The position numbers and the translations under genes are program-made. This document shows, piece by piece, positions 56,718-64,000 of a stretch of DNA of 64,000 nt; positions within the stretch are counted from its first letter, which is position 1; every line of letters begins with the position of its first letter. The notes beneath the pieces were generated by a model, which was given only the letters and a program-made list of their open reading frames with translations, was not told where the DNA came from and did no database searches. Source of the DNA: Pseudoxanthomonas japonensis. Lineage in GTDB: Bacteria > Pseudomonadota > Gammaproteobacteria > Xanthomonadales > Xanthomonadaceae. The stretch lies in NCBI RefSeq assembly GCF_010093445.1, contig NZ_PDWW01000014.1, positions 37,614 to 101,613 of the forward strand. Direction: 5' to 3'.

Positions 56718-57575
56718 ATGACTGCCCGAATCCTGGACGGCCGCCGCATCGCCGAGAACCTGCTGGACGAACTTAAGGTCCGGGTCGACGCACGCGTGGC
56801 CGCCGGCCTGGGCCGGCCCGGCCTGGCGGTGGTGCTGGTGGGCGGCGATCCTGCTTCCACGGTCTACGTGCGCAACAAGCGCCGTGCGGCCGAGAAGGTC
56901 GGCATCGAAGCCTTCGACCACGACCTGCCGGCGGGCACGACCGAAGCGCAGCTGCTCGCGCTGATCGACCAGCTGAATGCCGATCCGAAGATCCACGGCA
57001 TCCTGGTACAGCTGCCGCTGCCGGGCATTCCCGATGCCACGCGCCTGATCGAGCGCATCGATCCGCGGAAGGACGTCGACGGCTTCCATCCGGCCAACGT
57101 CGGCCATCTGGCGCTGCGCCAGTTCGGCCTGCGCCCGTGCACGCCGCGCGGCATCACGACCCTGCTGGGCTACACCGACCAGCCCGTCCGCGGCCGCAAC
57201 GCGACCATCGTCGGCGTCAGCAACCACGTCGGCCGCCCGATGGCGCTGGAACTGCTGATCGCCGGCTGCACGGTGACCAGTTGCCACAAGTTCACCCCGC
57301 GCGACGTGCTGCAGGCGCGGGTCGGCGATGCGGACATCCTGGTGGTGGCGGCGGGCAAGCCGGGGCTGATTCCGGGCGAATGGGTCAAGCCCGGCGCGGT
57401 CGTCATCGATGTCGGCATCAACCGGCTGGACGACGGCAGGCTGGTGGGCGATGTCGGCTTCGATGCGGCGTTCGAGCGGGCGAGCTGGATTACCCCTGTC
57501 CCCGGCGGTGTTGGGCCGATGACCGTGGCCACGCTGATGCAGAACACACTGGAAGCGGCTGAAGCGGGCCTCTGA
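56718..57575 (+). CDS. folD: Bifunctional methylenetetrahydrofolate dehydrogenase/cyclohydrolase
   Basis: This 285-residue enzyme interconverts methylene-, methenyl- and formyl-tetrahydrofolate with NADP, feeding purine and methionine synthesis. The start ATG 56718 ([16 protein letters not shown]) gives the normal length; the longer frame begins in the repeat. Signatures are [20 protein letters not shown] with the catalytic Tyr and Lys, [31 protein letters not shown] and [16 protein letters not shown] repeat element stands on each side of the gene. guaB and guaA follow, so one-carbon and purine genes are near each other. Confidence 0.97.
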   Translation: MTARILDGRRIAENLLDELKVRVDARVAAGLGRPGLAVVLVGGDPASTVYVRNKRRAAEKVGIEAFDHDLPAGTTEAQLLALIDQLNADPKIHGILVQLPLPGIPDATRLIERIDPRKDVDGFHPANVGHLALRQFGLRPCTPRGITTLLGYTDQPVRGRNATIVGVSNHVGRPMALELLIAGCTVTSCHKFTPRDVLQARVGDADILVVAAGKPGLIPGEWVKPGAVVIDVGINRLDDGRLVGDVGFDAAFERASWITPVPGGVGPMTVATLMQNTLEAAEAGL

Positions 57576-57590
57576 GCCGCGTTCCGCCTT

Positions 57591-57658
57591 TGTGGGGGCG
57601 ACGCAAGTCGCGATGAAGCGCCCGGATTGGCCCATCGCGACTTACGTCGCTCCCACAG
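57591..57658. repeat. Palindromic repeat, GGGGGCGACGCAAGTCGCGA family
   Basis: TGTGGGGGCGACGCAAGTCG 57591-57610 and its inverse (CGACTTACGTCGCTCCCACA, to 57658) surround a 22-base spacer. It is a near-complete copy of the element at 10503-10565 and lies right after folD. Confidence 0.85.
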
Positions 57659-57725
57659 ACAGAGGGCGAAGCCGGGAAAGCATCGTTCCAGGTGCGAAGG
57701 CCGCCGGAAGACCCACCGATCAGGG

Positions 57726-59221
<1,496 letters not shown>

Positions 59222-59249
59222 GGCGCATCCGGTGTGGTTTGTAATAGGT

Positions 59250-59323
59250 GATTGGTGATTCGTTAGAAGAAAAGCGGAGCAAAGAACACATGTCGGGTGC
59301 AAACGAATCACGAATCACCAATC
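59250..59323. repeat. Inverted repeat enclosing the guaA start codon
   Basis: GATTGGTGATTCG 59250-59262 is the exact reverse complement of CGAATCACCAATC 59311-59323, and a second CGAATCA follows AAACGAATCA at 59303. The ATG of guaA (59290) is in the loop. The right arm and the following CCGAATC are part of the guaA coding sequence. Confidence 0.75.
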
Positions 59324-60891
59324 CCGAATCACGGCTTCACGACGACAAGATCCTCATCCTCGACTTCGGCGCGCAGTACACGCAGCTGATCGCCCGCCGC
59401 ATCCGTGAGATCGGCGTCTACTGCGAAATCTGGGCGTGGGACCACGACCCGGAGGAGATCGCGAAGTTCGGCGCCAAGGGCATCATCCTGTCGGGCGGTC
59501 CGGAATCCACCACCCAGCACGGCGCCCCCGCCGCGCCGCAGCAGGTGTTCGACAGCGGCCTGCCGATCCTCGGCATCTGCTACGGCATGCAGACGCTGGC
59601 CGCGCAGCTGGGTGGCGCGACGGAAGCCGCGGATGCGCGCGAGTTCGGCCATGCCGAAGTGCAACTGGTCGCGCACGACGCGCTGCTCGGCGGCCTCAGC
59701 GACCACCAGGGCGAGCCGCGCATCGACGTGTGGATGAGCCACGGCGACCATGTCGCCAAGGCGCCGCCGGGCTGGACGATCACCGCGACCACCGACCGCA
59801 TTCCGGTCGCCGCGATGGCGCTGGAAGAGAAGCAGTGGTACGGCGTGCAGTTCCATCCGGAAGTGACGCATACCAAGCAGGGCCAGACCCTGCTGCGCCG
59901 CTTCGTCGCCGAGATCTGCGGCTGCAGGACGCTGTGGACGGCCGCCAACATCATCGACGACCAGATCGCCCGCGTGCGCGAGCAGGTCGGTTCTGACGAC
60001 GTGATCCTTGGCCTCTCCGGCGGCGTGGATTCCTCCGTCGTCGCCGCGCTGCTGCACAAGGCCATCGGCGAGCAGCTGACCTGCGTGTTCGTCGACACCG
60101 GCCTGCTGCGCTGGCAGGAAGGCGACCAGGTGATGGCGATGTTCGCCGAGCACATGGGCGTCAAGGTCGTGCGCGTCAACGCCGCCGACCGCTACTTCAA
60201 GGCCCTGGAAGGCGTCGCCGATCCGGAAGCCAAGCGCAAGATCATCGGCAACCTGTTCGTCGAGATCTTCGAGGAAGAGTCGAACAAGCTGAAGAACGCC
60301 AAGTGGCTGGCGCAGGGCACGATCTACCCGGATGTCATCGAGTCGGCCGGCAGCAAGACCGGCAAGGCGCACGTCATCAAGAGCCACCACAACGTCGGTG
60401 GCCTGCCCGAGCACATGAAGCTGGGCCTGGTCGAGCCGCTGCGCGAGCTGTTCAAGGACGAGGTGCGTCGCCTCGGTGTCGAACTCGGCCTGCCGCGCAC
60501 GATGGTCTACCGTCATCCGTTCCCGGGTCCCGGCCTGGGTGTGCGCATCCTGGGCGAAGTGAAGCCCGAGTACGCCGAGCTGCTTGCAAAGGCGGACGCG
60601 ATCTTCATCGACGAGTTGCGCAAGGCCGACCTGTACGACAAGACCTCGCAGGCGTTCGCCGTGTTCCTGCCGGTCAAGTCGGTGGGCGTGGTCGGCGACG
60701 CGCGCGCCTACGAATGGGTCATCGCGCTACGCGCGGTGGAGACGATCGATTTCATGACCGCGCACTGGGCGCACCTGCCGTACGAATTCCTCGGCACCGT
60801 GTCGAACCGCATCATCAACGAACTGCGCGGCGTGTCGCGCGTGGTCTATGACATCTCCGGCAAGCCGCCGGCGACGATCGAGTGGGAGTGA
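59290..60891 (+). CDS. guaA: GMP synthase (glutamine-hydrolysing)
   Basis: This 533-residue enzyme aminates XMP to GMP. The class I amidotransferase domain has [16 protein letters not shown], the nucleophile [11 protein letters not shown] and [10 protein letters not shown]. The ATP-pyrophosphatase domain has the P-loop [19 protein letters not shown], and the dimer domain ends [10 protein letters not shown]. The start ATG 59290 is the only in-frame ATG close to the conserved entry; the usual short N-terminus is replaced by [19 protein letters not shown], encoded by a repeat (GAATCACGAATCACC). GTG 59248 is an alternative start. It follows guaB by 68 bases. Confidence 0.96.
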   Translation: MSGANESRITNPESRLHDDKILILDFGAQYTQLIARRIREIGVYCEIWAWDHDPEEIAKFGAKGIILSGGPESTTQHGAPAAPQQVFDSGLPILGICYGMQTLAAQLGGATEAADAREFGHAEVQLVAHDALLGGLSDHQGEPRIDVWMSHGDHVAKAPPGWTITATTDRIPVAAMALEEKQWYGVQFHPEVTHTKQGQTLLRRFVAEICGCRTLWTAANIIDDQIARVREQVGSDDVILGLSGGVDSSVVAALLHKAIGEQLTCVFVDTGLLRWQEGDQVMAMFAEHMGVKVVRVNAADRYFKALEGVADPEAKRKIIGNLFVEIFEEESNKLKNAKWLAQGTIYPDVIESAGSKTGKAHVIKSHHNVGGLPEHMKLGLVEPLRELFKDEVRRLGVELGLPRTMVYRHPFPGPGLGVRILGEVKPEYAELLAKADAIFIDELRKADLYDKTSQAFAVFLPVKSVGVVGDARAYEWVIALRAVETIDFMTAHWAHLPYEFLGTVSNRIINELRGVSRVVYDISGKPPATIEWE

Positions 60892-60925
60892 GGGATTGAA
60901 GCGTGCTGCATGCGGGTGATCCATC

Positions 60926-60956
60926 TCCCGTTCGTGGTGAGCTCGTCGAACCACGC
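60926..60956. repeat. Dispersed repeat, copy A (left of the GIY-YIG gene)
   Basis: CCCGTTCGTGGTGAGCTCGT... to 60956, with inner GTGGT/ACCAC half-sites. It is the inverse of the copy at 61309-61339, with about two mismatches, and lies between guaA and the GIY-YIG start. Confidence 0.8.
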
Positions 60957-60983
60957 TGTTGGCGCTGAGTCCGGAGCACCGGG

Positions 60984-61841
60984 ATGCAGTTTTGGGTTTA
61001 CATGCTCGAATGTGCGGATGGCTCGTACTACGTAGGTCAGACAGACTGCCTGGAAAGGCGTGTTGTCCAGCATCATGCAGGTGATGTGCCCGGGTGTTAT
61101 ACGTTCAAACGCCGCCCATTGGCTTTGGTCTGGTCGCAGGAATTTTCGAGCCGTGTGGAAGCGCTCACGTCGGAGAGGCGGATCAAAGGCTGGAGTAGAG
61201 CGAGAAAGCAGGCTTTGATCGCCGGTGATTGGAAAAGGCTCAGTGAACTGGCCAGGGGAAGGACCTCTGGTCAAGCGCCTTCGGCCGGAATGGATGAACC
61301 CTGCGAAGAGCGTGGTTCGACAGGCTCACCACGAACGGGTGCCGGAGGTAGGCAGGTGTCGGATTCAGTCAACGACAACGAAGAGCACTGGATGCGCCAC
61401 GCCTTCGCGCTGGCCGACCGCGCCGAGCGCGAGTTCGACGAGATCCCGGTCGGTGCGGTGCTGGTAAGCCCTGAGGGGCAGGTGCTGGGCGAGGGCTGGA
61501 ACCGCAACATTCTCGACCACGACCCGAGCGCGCACGCCGAGATCGTGGCCATGCGAGAGGCGGGCAGGGTGCTTGGCAACCATCGGCTGGTCGGCTGCAC
61601 GCTGTACGTCACCCTGGAGCCGTGCGCCATGTGCGCGATGGCGCTGGTGCACGCGCGGGTCGCGCGCGTCGTGTATGGCGCGTCAGACCCCAAGACGGGT
61701 GCTTGCGGCAGCGTATTCGATCTGGTTGCGGATCCGCGCCACAACCATCGCATCGAAGTGATCGGCGGGGTGCTGGGCGATGAAGCCGGTCGCCGGCTGA
61801 CCAATTACTTCCGCGCCAAGCGTGGACGCCCGCTGGTCTAG
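60984..61841 (+). CDS. tadA: GIY-YIG nuclease domain fused in frame to tRNA adenosine deaminase TadA
   Basis: One open frame of 285 residues. Residues about 3-90 are a UPF0213-type GIY-YIG domain: [20 protein letters not shown] with R and YxxG sites, then [14 protein letters not shown] and [19 protein letters not shown] linker (about 95-125) comes from a dispersed repeat. The rest is TadA, which makes inosine at the tRNA-Arg wobble base: zinc ligand SAHAEIVAM with catalytic Glu and [11 protein letters not shown], plus [27 protein letters not shown] site and GTG at 61356 could start a separate 161-residue TadA. Both a fused product and separate TadA are possible. Confidence 0.85.
   Translation: MQFWVYMLECADGSYYVGQTDCLERRVVQHHAGDVPGCYTFKRRPLALVWSQEFSSRVEALTSERRIKGWSRARKQALIAGDWKRLSELARGRTSGQAPSAGMDEPCEERGSTGSPRTGAGGRQVSDSVNDNEEHWMRHAFALADRAEREFDEIPVGAVLVSPEGQVLGEGWNRNILDHDPSAHAEIVAMREAGRVLGNHRLVGCTLYVTLEPCAMCAMALVHARVARVVYGASDPKTGACGSVFDLVADPRHNHRIEVIGGVLGDEAGRRLTNYFRAKRGRPLV
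61309..61339. repeat. Dispersed repeat, copy B (inside the fused frame)
   Basis: The sequence AGCGTGGTTCGACAGGCTCA... to 61339 is the inverse of copy A at 60926-60956. It encodes part of the linker between the GIY-YIG and TadA parts ([14 protein letters not shown]) without a stop codon. Confidence 0.8.
61344..61358 (+). promoter_or_regulatory. Strong internal ribosome site and GTG start for tadA
   Basis: GGAGG 61344-61348 stands seven bases before GTG 61356-61358, in frame with TadA ([17 protein letters not shown]). This is a much better ribosome site than that of most genes in the window, and it gives a normal-length TadA of 161 residues. Confidence 0.75.
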
Positions 61842-62302
61842 GGCGTCGGGAATTTCCGCTTCACCTTTCGGTGGTCCATCTCTTCGTTGATCGCGGTGAC
61901 CGCGAGCGTCGATTCGCGCGCGAGCAGCAGGCTGGCCGCCAGCATCGCCACCACGCCTAGCGCCGCCAGCCAGGTCGGCAGCGAACCCAGCCGATGGCCG
62001 GTGAACGTATCGACGGCCACGGCGAGGCTGGTGCCGACGAAACAACTGATCGCCGCGTAGAGCAACTGGCCCGCGCGCAGGATGATCAGGCTGCGCCGGC
62101 GCTGGAGCGCAATGCGCTTCTCGAGCAGTGCACGATCCGTCTCGTCTTCCGCGTCGGCCAGTTCGCGCAACAGCGTGCGAGCGCGATCGATGATGCGTGC
62201 CAGCCGGTTGTTCGCCGACAGCAGCAGCGAGGCCGTCGCCGTCAGGAAGAAGGCCGGCGCCAGCATCGCGGTGAGCACGGCATGGTCGGTGGAGGGATTC
62301 AT
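61838..62302 (-). CDS. DUF2721 membrane protein
   Basis: The predicted protein has 154 residues from ATG 62300-62302 ([20 protein letters not shown]). The longer frame to 62731 overlaps orn and is a shadow. Three hydrophobic segments are visible ([57 protein letters not shown]) around a charged central helix ([20 protein letters not shown]), the pattern of the DUF2721 family. Function unknown. It ends tail-to-tail with tadA, the two stop codons sharing the palindrome CTAG (61838-61841). Confidence 0.88.
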   Translation of the reverse strand: MNPSTDHAVLTAMLAPAFFLTATASLLLSANNRLARIIDRARTLLRELADAEDETDRALLEKRIALQRRRSLIILRAGQLLYAAISCFVGTSLAVAVDTFTGHRLGSLPTWLAALGVVAMLAASLLLARESTLAVTAINEEMDHRKVKRKFPTP

Positions 62303-62402
62303 GGGCCGGTCGCCGGGATGGTCTGCGTTATGATGACACGATGCGGTGCTGCCGCACGCCCGGTGTGGCTTCCCGGGTCCTCCTTCCGTCACGGACTGCT
62401 GC

Positions 62403-62966
62403 ATGGCCTCGAACAACGCGCACAACGACCGCCTGATCTGGATCGACCTCGAAATGACCGGGCTGGACACCGACCGCGACTCGATCCTCGAGATCGCCAC
62501 GGTGGTCACCGACTCGAAGTTGAACGTGCTGGCGGAAGGGCCGGAGTTCGCCATCGCCCATCCGGTGTCGGTGCTGGAGGCGATGGACGACTGGAACCGC
62601 AACCAGCATGGCCGCTCGGGACTGTGGAAGCGCGTGGTGGAGAGCGACGTGTCGCTGGGCCAGGCCGAAGCGCAGACGGTGGCCTTCCTCAACGAGTGGC
62701 TGCCGGCCGGCGCCTCGCCGATGTGCGGCAACTCGATCTGTCAGGACCGCCGGTTCCTGCACCGGCTGATGCCGCGGCTGGAGAAGTACTTCCACTACCG
62801 CAACCTCGACGTCAGCACGCTGAAGGAACTCGCGCGCCGCTGGGCGCCGCAAGTGCTGGAGGGCGTGCGCAAGCAGGCCAGCCACACGGCCTTGAGCGAC
62901 GTGCGCGATTCCATCGAGGAACTGCGCCACTACCGCAGGCACATGGCGGCGCTCGCCGGCGAGTGA
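62403..62966 (+). CDS. orn: Oligoribonuclease
   Basis: This 187-residue 3'-5' exoribonuclease degrades two-to-five-nucleotide RNAs, including pGpG from cyclic-di-GMP turnover, to mononucleotides. The start ATG 62403 ([20 protein letters not shown]) gives the normal length; the longer frame adds an unlikely stretch. The DEDDh residues are in [22 protein letters not shown] and [19 protein letters not shown]. It is divergent from the DUF2721 gene and convergent with mscS. Confidence 0.96.
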   Translation: MASNNAHNDRLIWIDLEMTGLDTDRDSILEIATVVTDSKLNVLAEGPEFAIAHPVSVLEAMDDWNRNQHGRSGLWKRVVESDVSLGQAEAQTVAFLNEWLPAGASPMCGNSICQDRRFLHRLMPRLEKYFHYRNLDVSTLKELARRWAPQVLEGVRKQASHTALSDVRDSIEELRHYRRHMAALAGE

Positions 62967-62967
62967 C

Positions 62968-63034
62968 GTAGCGTGCGCCATGCGCACGTCCCTGCGGAGT
63001 CATCATCTCGCGTCGTGCGCACGGCGCACGCTAC
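62968..63034. repeat. Inverted repeat between orn and mscS
   Basis: GTAGCGTGCGCC 62968-62979 is the perfect inverse of GGCGCACGCTAC 63023-63034, with inner TGCGCACG/CGTGCGCA arms. It begins one base after orn and includes the mscS stop codon (TAG, 63031-63033). No T-run follows, so it resembles a REP element more than a terminator. Confidence 0.7.
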
Positions 63035-63933
63035 TTGGGCATGTCGCCGTCGTCGACCACGCCCTTGGTGATGATGTCCGTCAGTGGCGTGCCGTCCGCA
63101 TTGTGGTGGTACACGTGCAGGTCGCGCTGGGGATACGGGATGTTGAGGCCATTGCCGATGATCTCGGTGCGCACGGCTTCGGTCAGATCGCTCCGGGTCT
63201 GGCCGAAATCCTTCGTCTTCGCCCACGCGTACAGTGTAAGGTCGACGCTGCTCTCGCCCAGTTGCGACACGAACACGAACGGTTCCGGCTCCTTCAGTAC
63301 CATCGGGTTGGCGTGCGCGATATCGAGCAGCACCTGCTTGGCCTGCTTGAGGTCATCGTCGTAGCCCACGCCAACCAGGATGTCGATACGGCGCTGCGGC
63401 TTGGCCGTGAAGTTGATGATGGGCGCCGTGGTGATCAGGCTGTTGGGCAGCACGATCAGGCGGTTGTCGACGGTGCGCATGCGCGTCTGGAAGATGCGTA
63501 CTTCCTCGATGATCCCTTCCAGGCTGGCCGCCTGCACGAAGTCGCCTTCGCGGAACGGGCGCAGCACGATCAGCATCACGCCCGAGGCGATGTTCGACAG
63601 CGAATCCTTCAGCGCCAGGCCGACGGCTAGGCCGGCGGCGCCGAGCACCGCGAGCATCGAGGTGGGATTCACGCCCAGCGAGGTAAGGGCGGTGATGATC
63701 ACCAGCACCATCATTGCGGCGTAGCTGGCGCGGCGCAGGAAACCGCCCAGCGTGGCATCCGCGTGCGTGCGCCCGAGCACGCGCTCCAGGCCTGCGCTCA
63801 ACCGCTTCGCCAGCCACATGCCGACCAGGAAGATGAGGACGGCCGCCAGCAACTTCAGTCCCCACGTTTCCAGCATCTGGAGCCAGTCGATGCCGCGCAG
63901 TTCGCGCATCAGCGCTTCCGGTTCGGCGGACAT
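63031..63933 (-). CDS. mscS: Mechanosensitive channel MscS family
   Basis: This 300-residue channel opens on membrane tension and releases solutes in hypo-osmotic shock. Hydrophobic segments are LKLLAAVLIFLVGMWLAKRL, AAMMVLVIITALTSLG and the pore helix MLAVLGAAGLAVGLALKDSL with the Ala-Gly pattern. The vestibule follows (VLRPFREGDFVQAASLEGII, RIFQTRMRTVDNRLIVLPNS). Start ATG 63931-63933 lacks a clear ribosome site; the frame stays open to the window edge (PAPTPAPAAPLPAG just upstream), so the true start could be further out. A GGAGG-ATG at 63979 is in another frame. Confidence 0.9.
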   Translation of the reverse strand: MSAEPEALMRELRGIDWLQMLETWGLKLLAAVLIFLVGMWLAKRLSAGLERVLGRTHADATLGGFLRRASYAAMMVLVIITALTSLGVNPTSMLAVLGAAGLAVGLALKDSLSNIASGVMLIVLRPFREGDFVQAASLEGIIEEVRIFQTRMRTVDNRLIVLPNSLITTAPIINFTAKPQRRIDILVGVGYDDDLKQAKQVLLDIAHANPMVLKEPEPFVFVSQLGESSVDLTLYAWAKTKDFGQTRSDLTEAVRTEIIGNGLNIPYPQRDLHVYHHNADGTPLTDIITKGVVDDGDMPK

Positions 63934-64000
63934 CCCGGCGGGGAGGGGTGCAGCGGGGGCCGGGGTGGGGGCAGGACATGGGACCTCCAGTATGGTGCAG

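Noticed and set aside
63353..63979. Minus-strand frame starting at a GGAGG-ATG before mscS
   Set aside because: The ribosome site is good, but the frame is a shadow of mscS with no domain. A frameshift near the C-runs would be needed to use that start; I cannot show one.

Overview
The window is high-GC, gene-dense DNA from a gammaproteobacterium of the Xanthomonadaceae, probably Pseudoxanthomonas or a close relative of Xanthomonas/Stenotrophomonas. The placement rests on protein sequences, on gene order (cmk-rpsA-ihfB-lapAB; ndk-rlmN-pilF-rodZ-yfgM-bamB-der) and on several families of short dispersed palindromic repeats. It is a quotation from memory of family features, not a database result. 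I see no rRNA, tRNA, CRISPR array, insertion sequence or prophage; most of the window is chromosomal backbone.

Layout. 1-1634: end of a LuxR-type regulator, a block of six tandem repeat units, and a small secreted-protein gene interrupted by an in-frame stop. 1771-6310: divergent rne and rluC, separated by a structured leader. 6365-8112: minus-strand phhB, a TonB-domain lipoprotein and two unknown proteins. 8207-10471: nfuA and a proline-rich membrane protein. 10647-11511: two c-type cytochromes. 11828-19525: an efflux operon with one lipoprotein adaptor and two RND permeases. 19593-26149: a minus-strand series holding the two agmatine-to-putrescine enzymes (aguA, aguB) with a nucleotide-carrier-like protein, a Tat-exported aldo/keto reductase lipoprotein, a GNAT enzyme and a TraB-family protein. 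26258-26383: rpmJ.

26556-34817: cmk, rpsA, ihfB, lapA, lapB, a WecA-like transferase, a WbpM/CapD-like enzyme and galU, linking translation, nucleoid and envelope polysaccharide genes. 34887-36520: a PuuB-like oxidase and a CsaA-like protein. 36591-40848: a beta-oxidation operon (TetR/PsrA-like regulator, FadN-like multifunctional enzyme, thiolase) with a PsrA-type operator. 41071-50207: ndk, rlmN, pilF, rodZ, yfgM, bamB, der, moeA and a rhodanese-MoeB fusion, most overlapping by a few bases. 50208-56570: AraC regulator, SDR, LtrA-like and Kef-like membrane proteins, a hydrolase and a DUF1244 protein. 56718-63933: folD, guaB, guaA, a GIY-YIG-TadA fused frame, a DUF2721 membrane protein, orn and mscS.

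The most unusual points are small remodelling events by dispersed repeats. One repeat supplies the first codons of guaA and forms an inverted repeat around its start codon. Another flanks a GIY-YIG domain as inverted copies and supplies the linker that joins it in frame to tadA, while a strong internal ribosome site for tadA remains. I did not find a wholly new multi-gene system.
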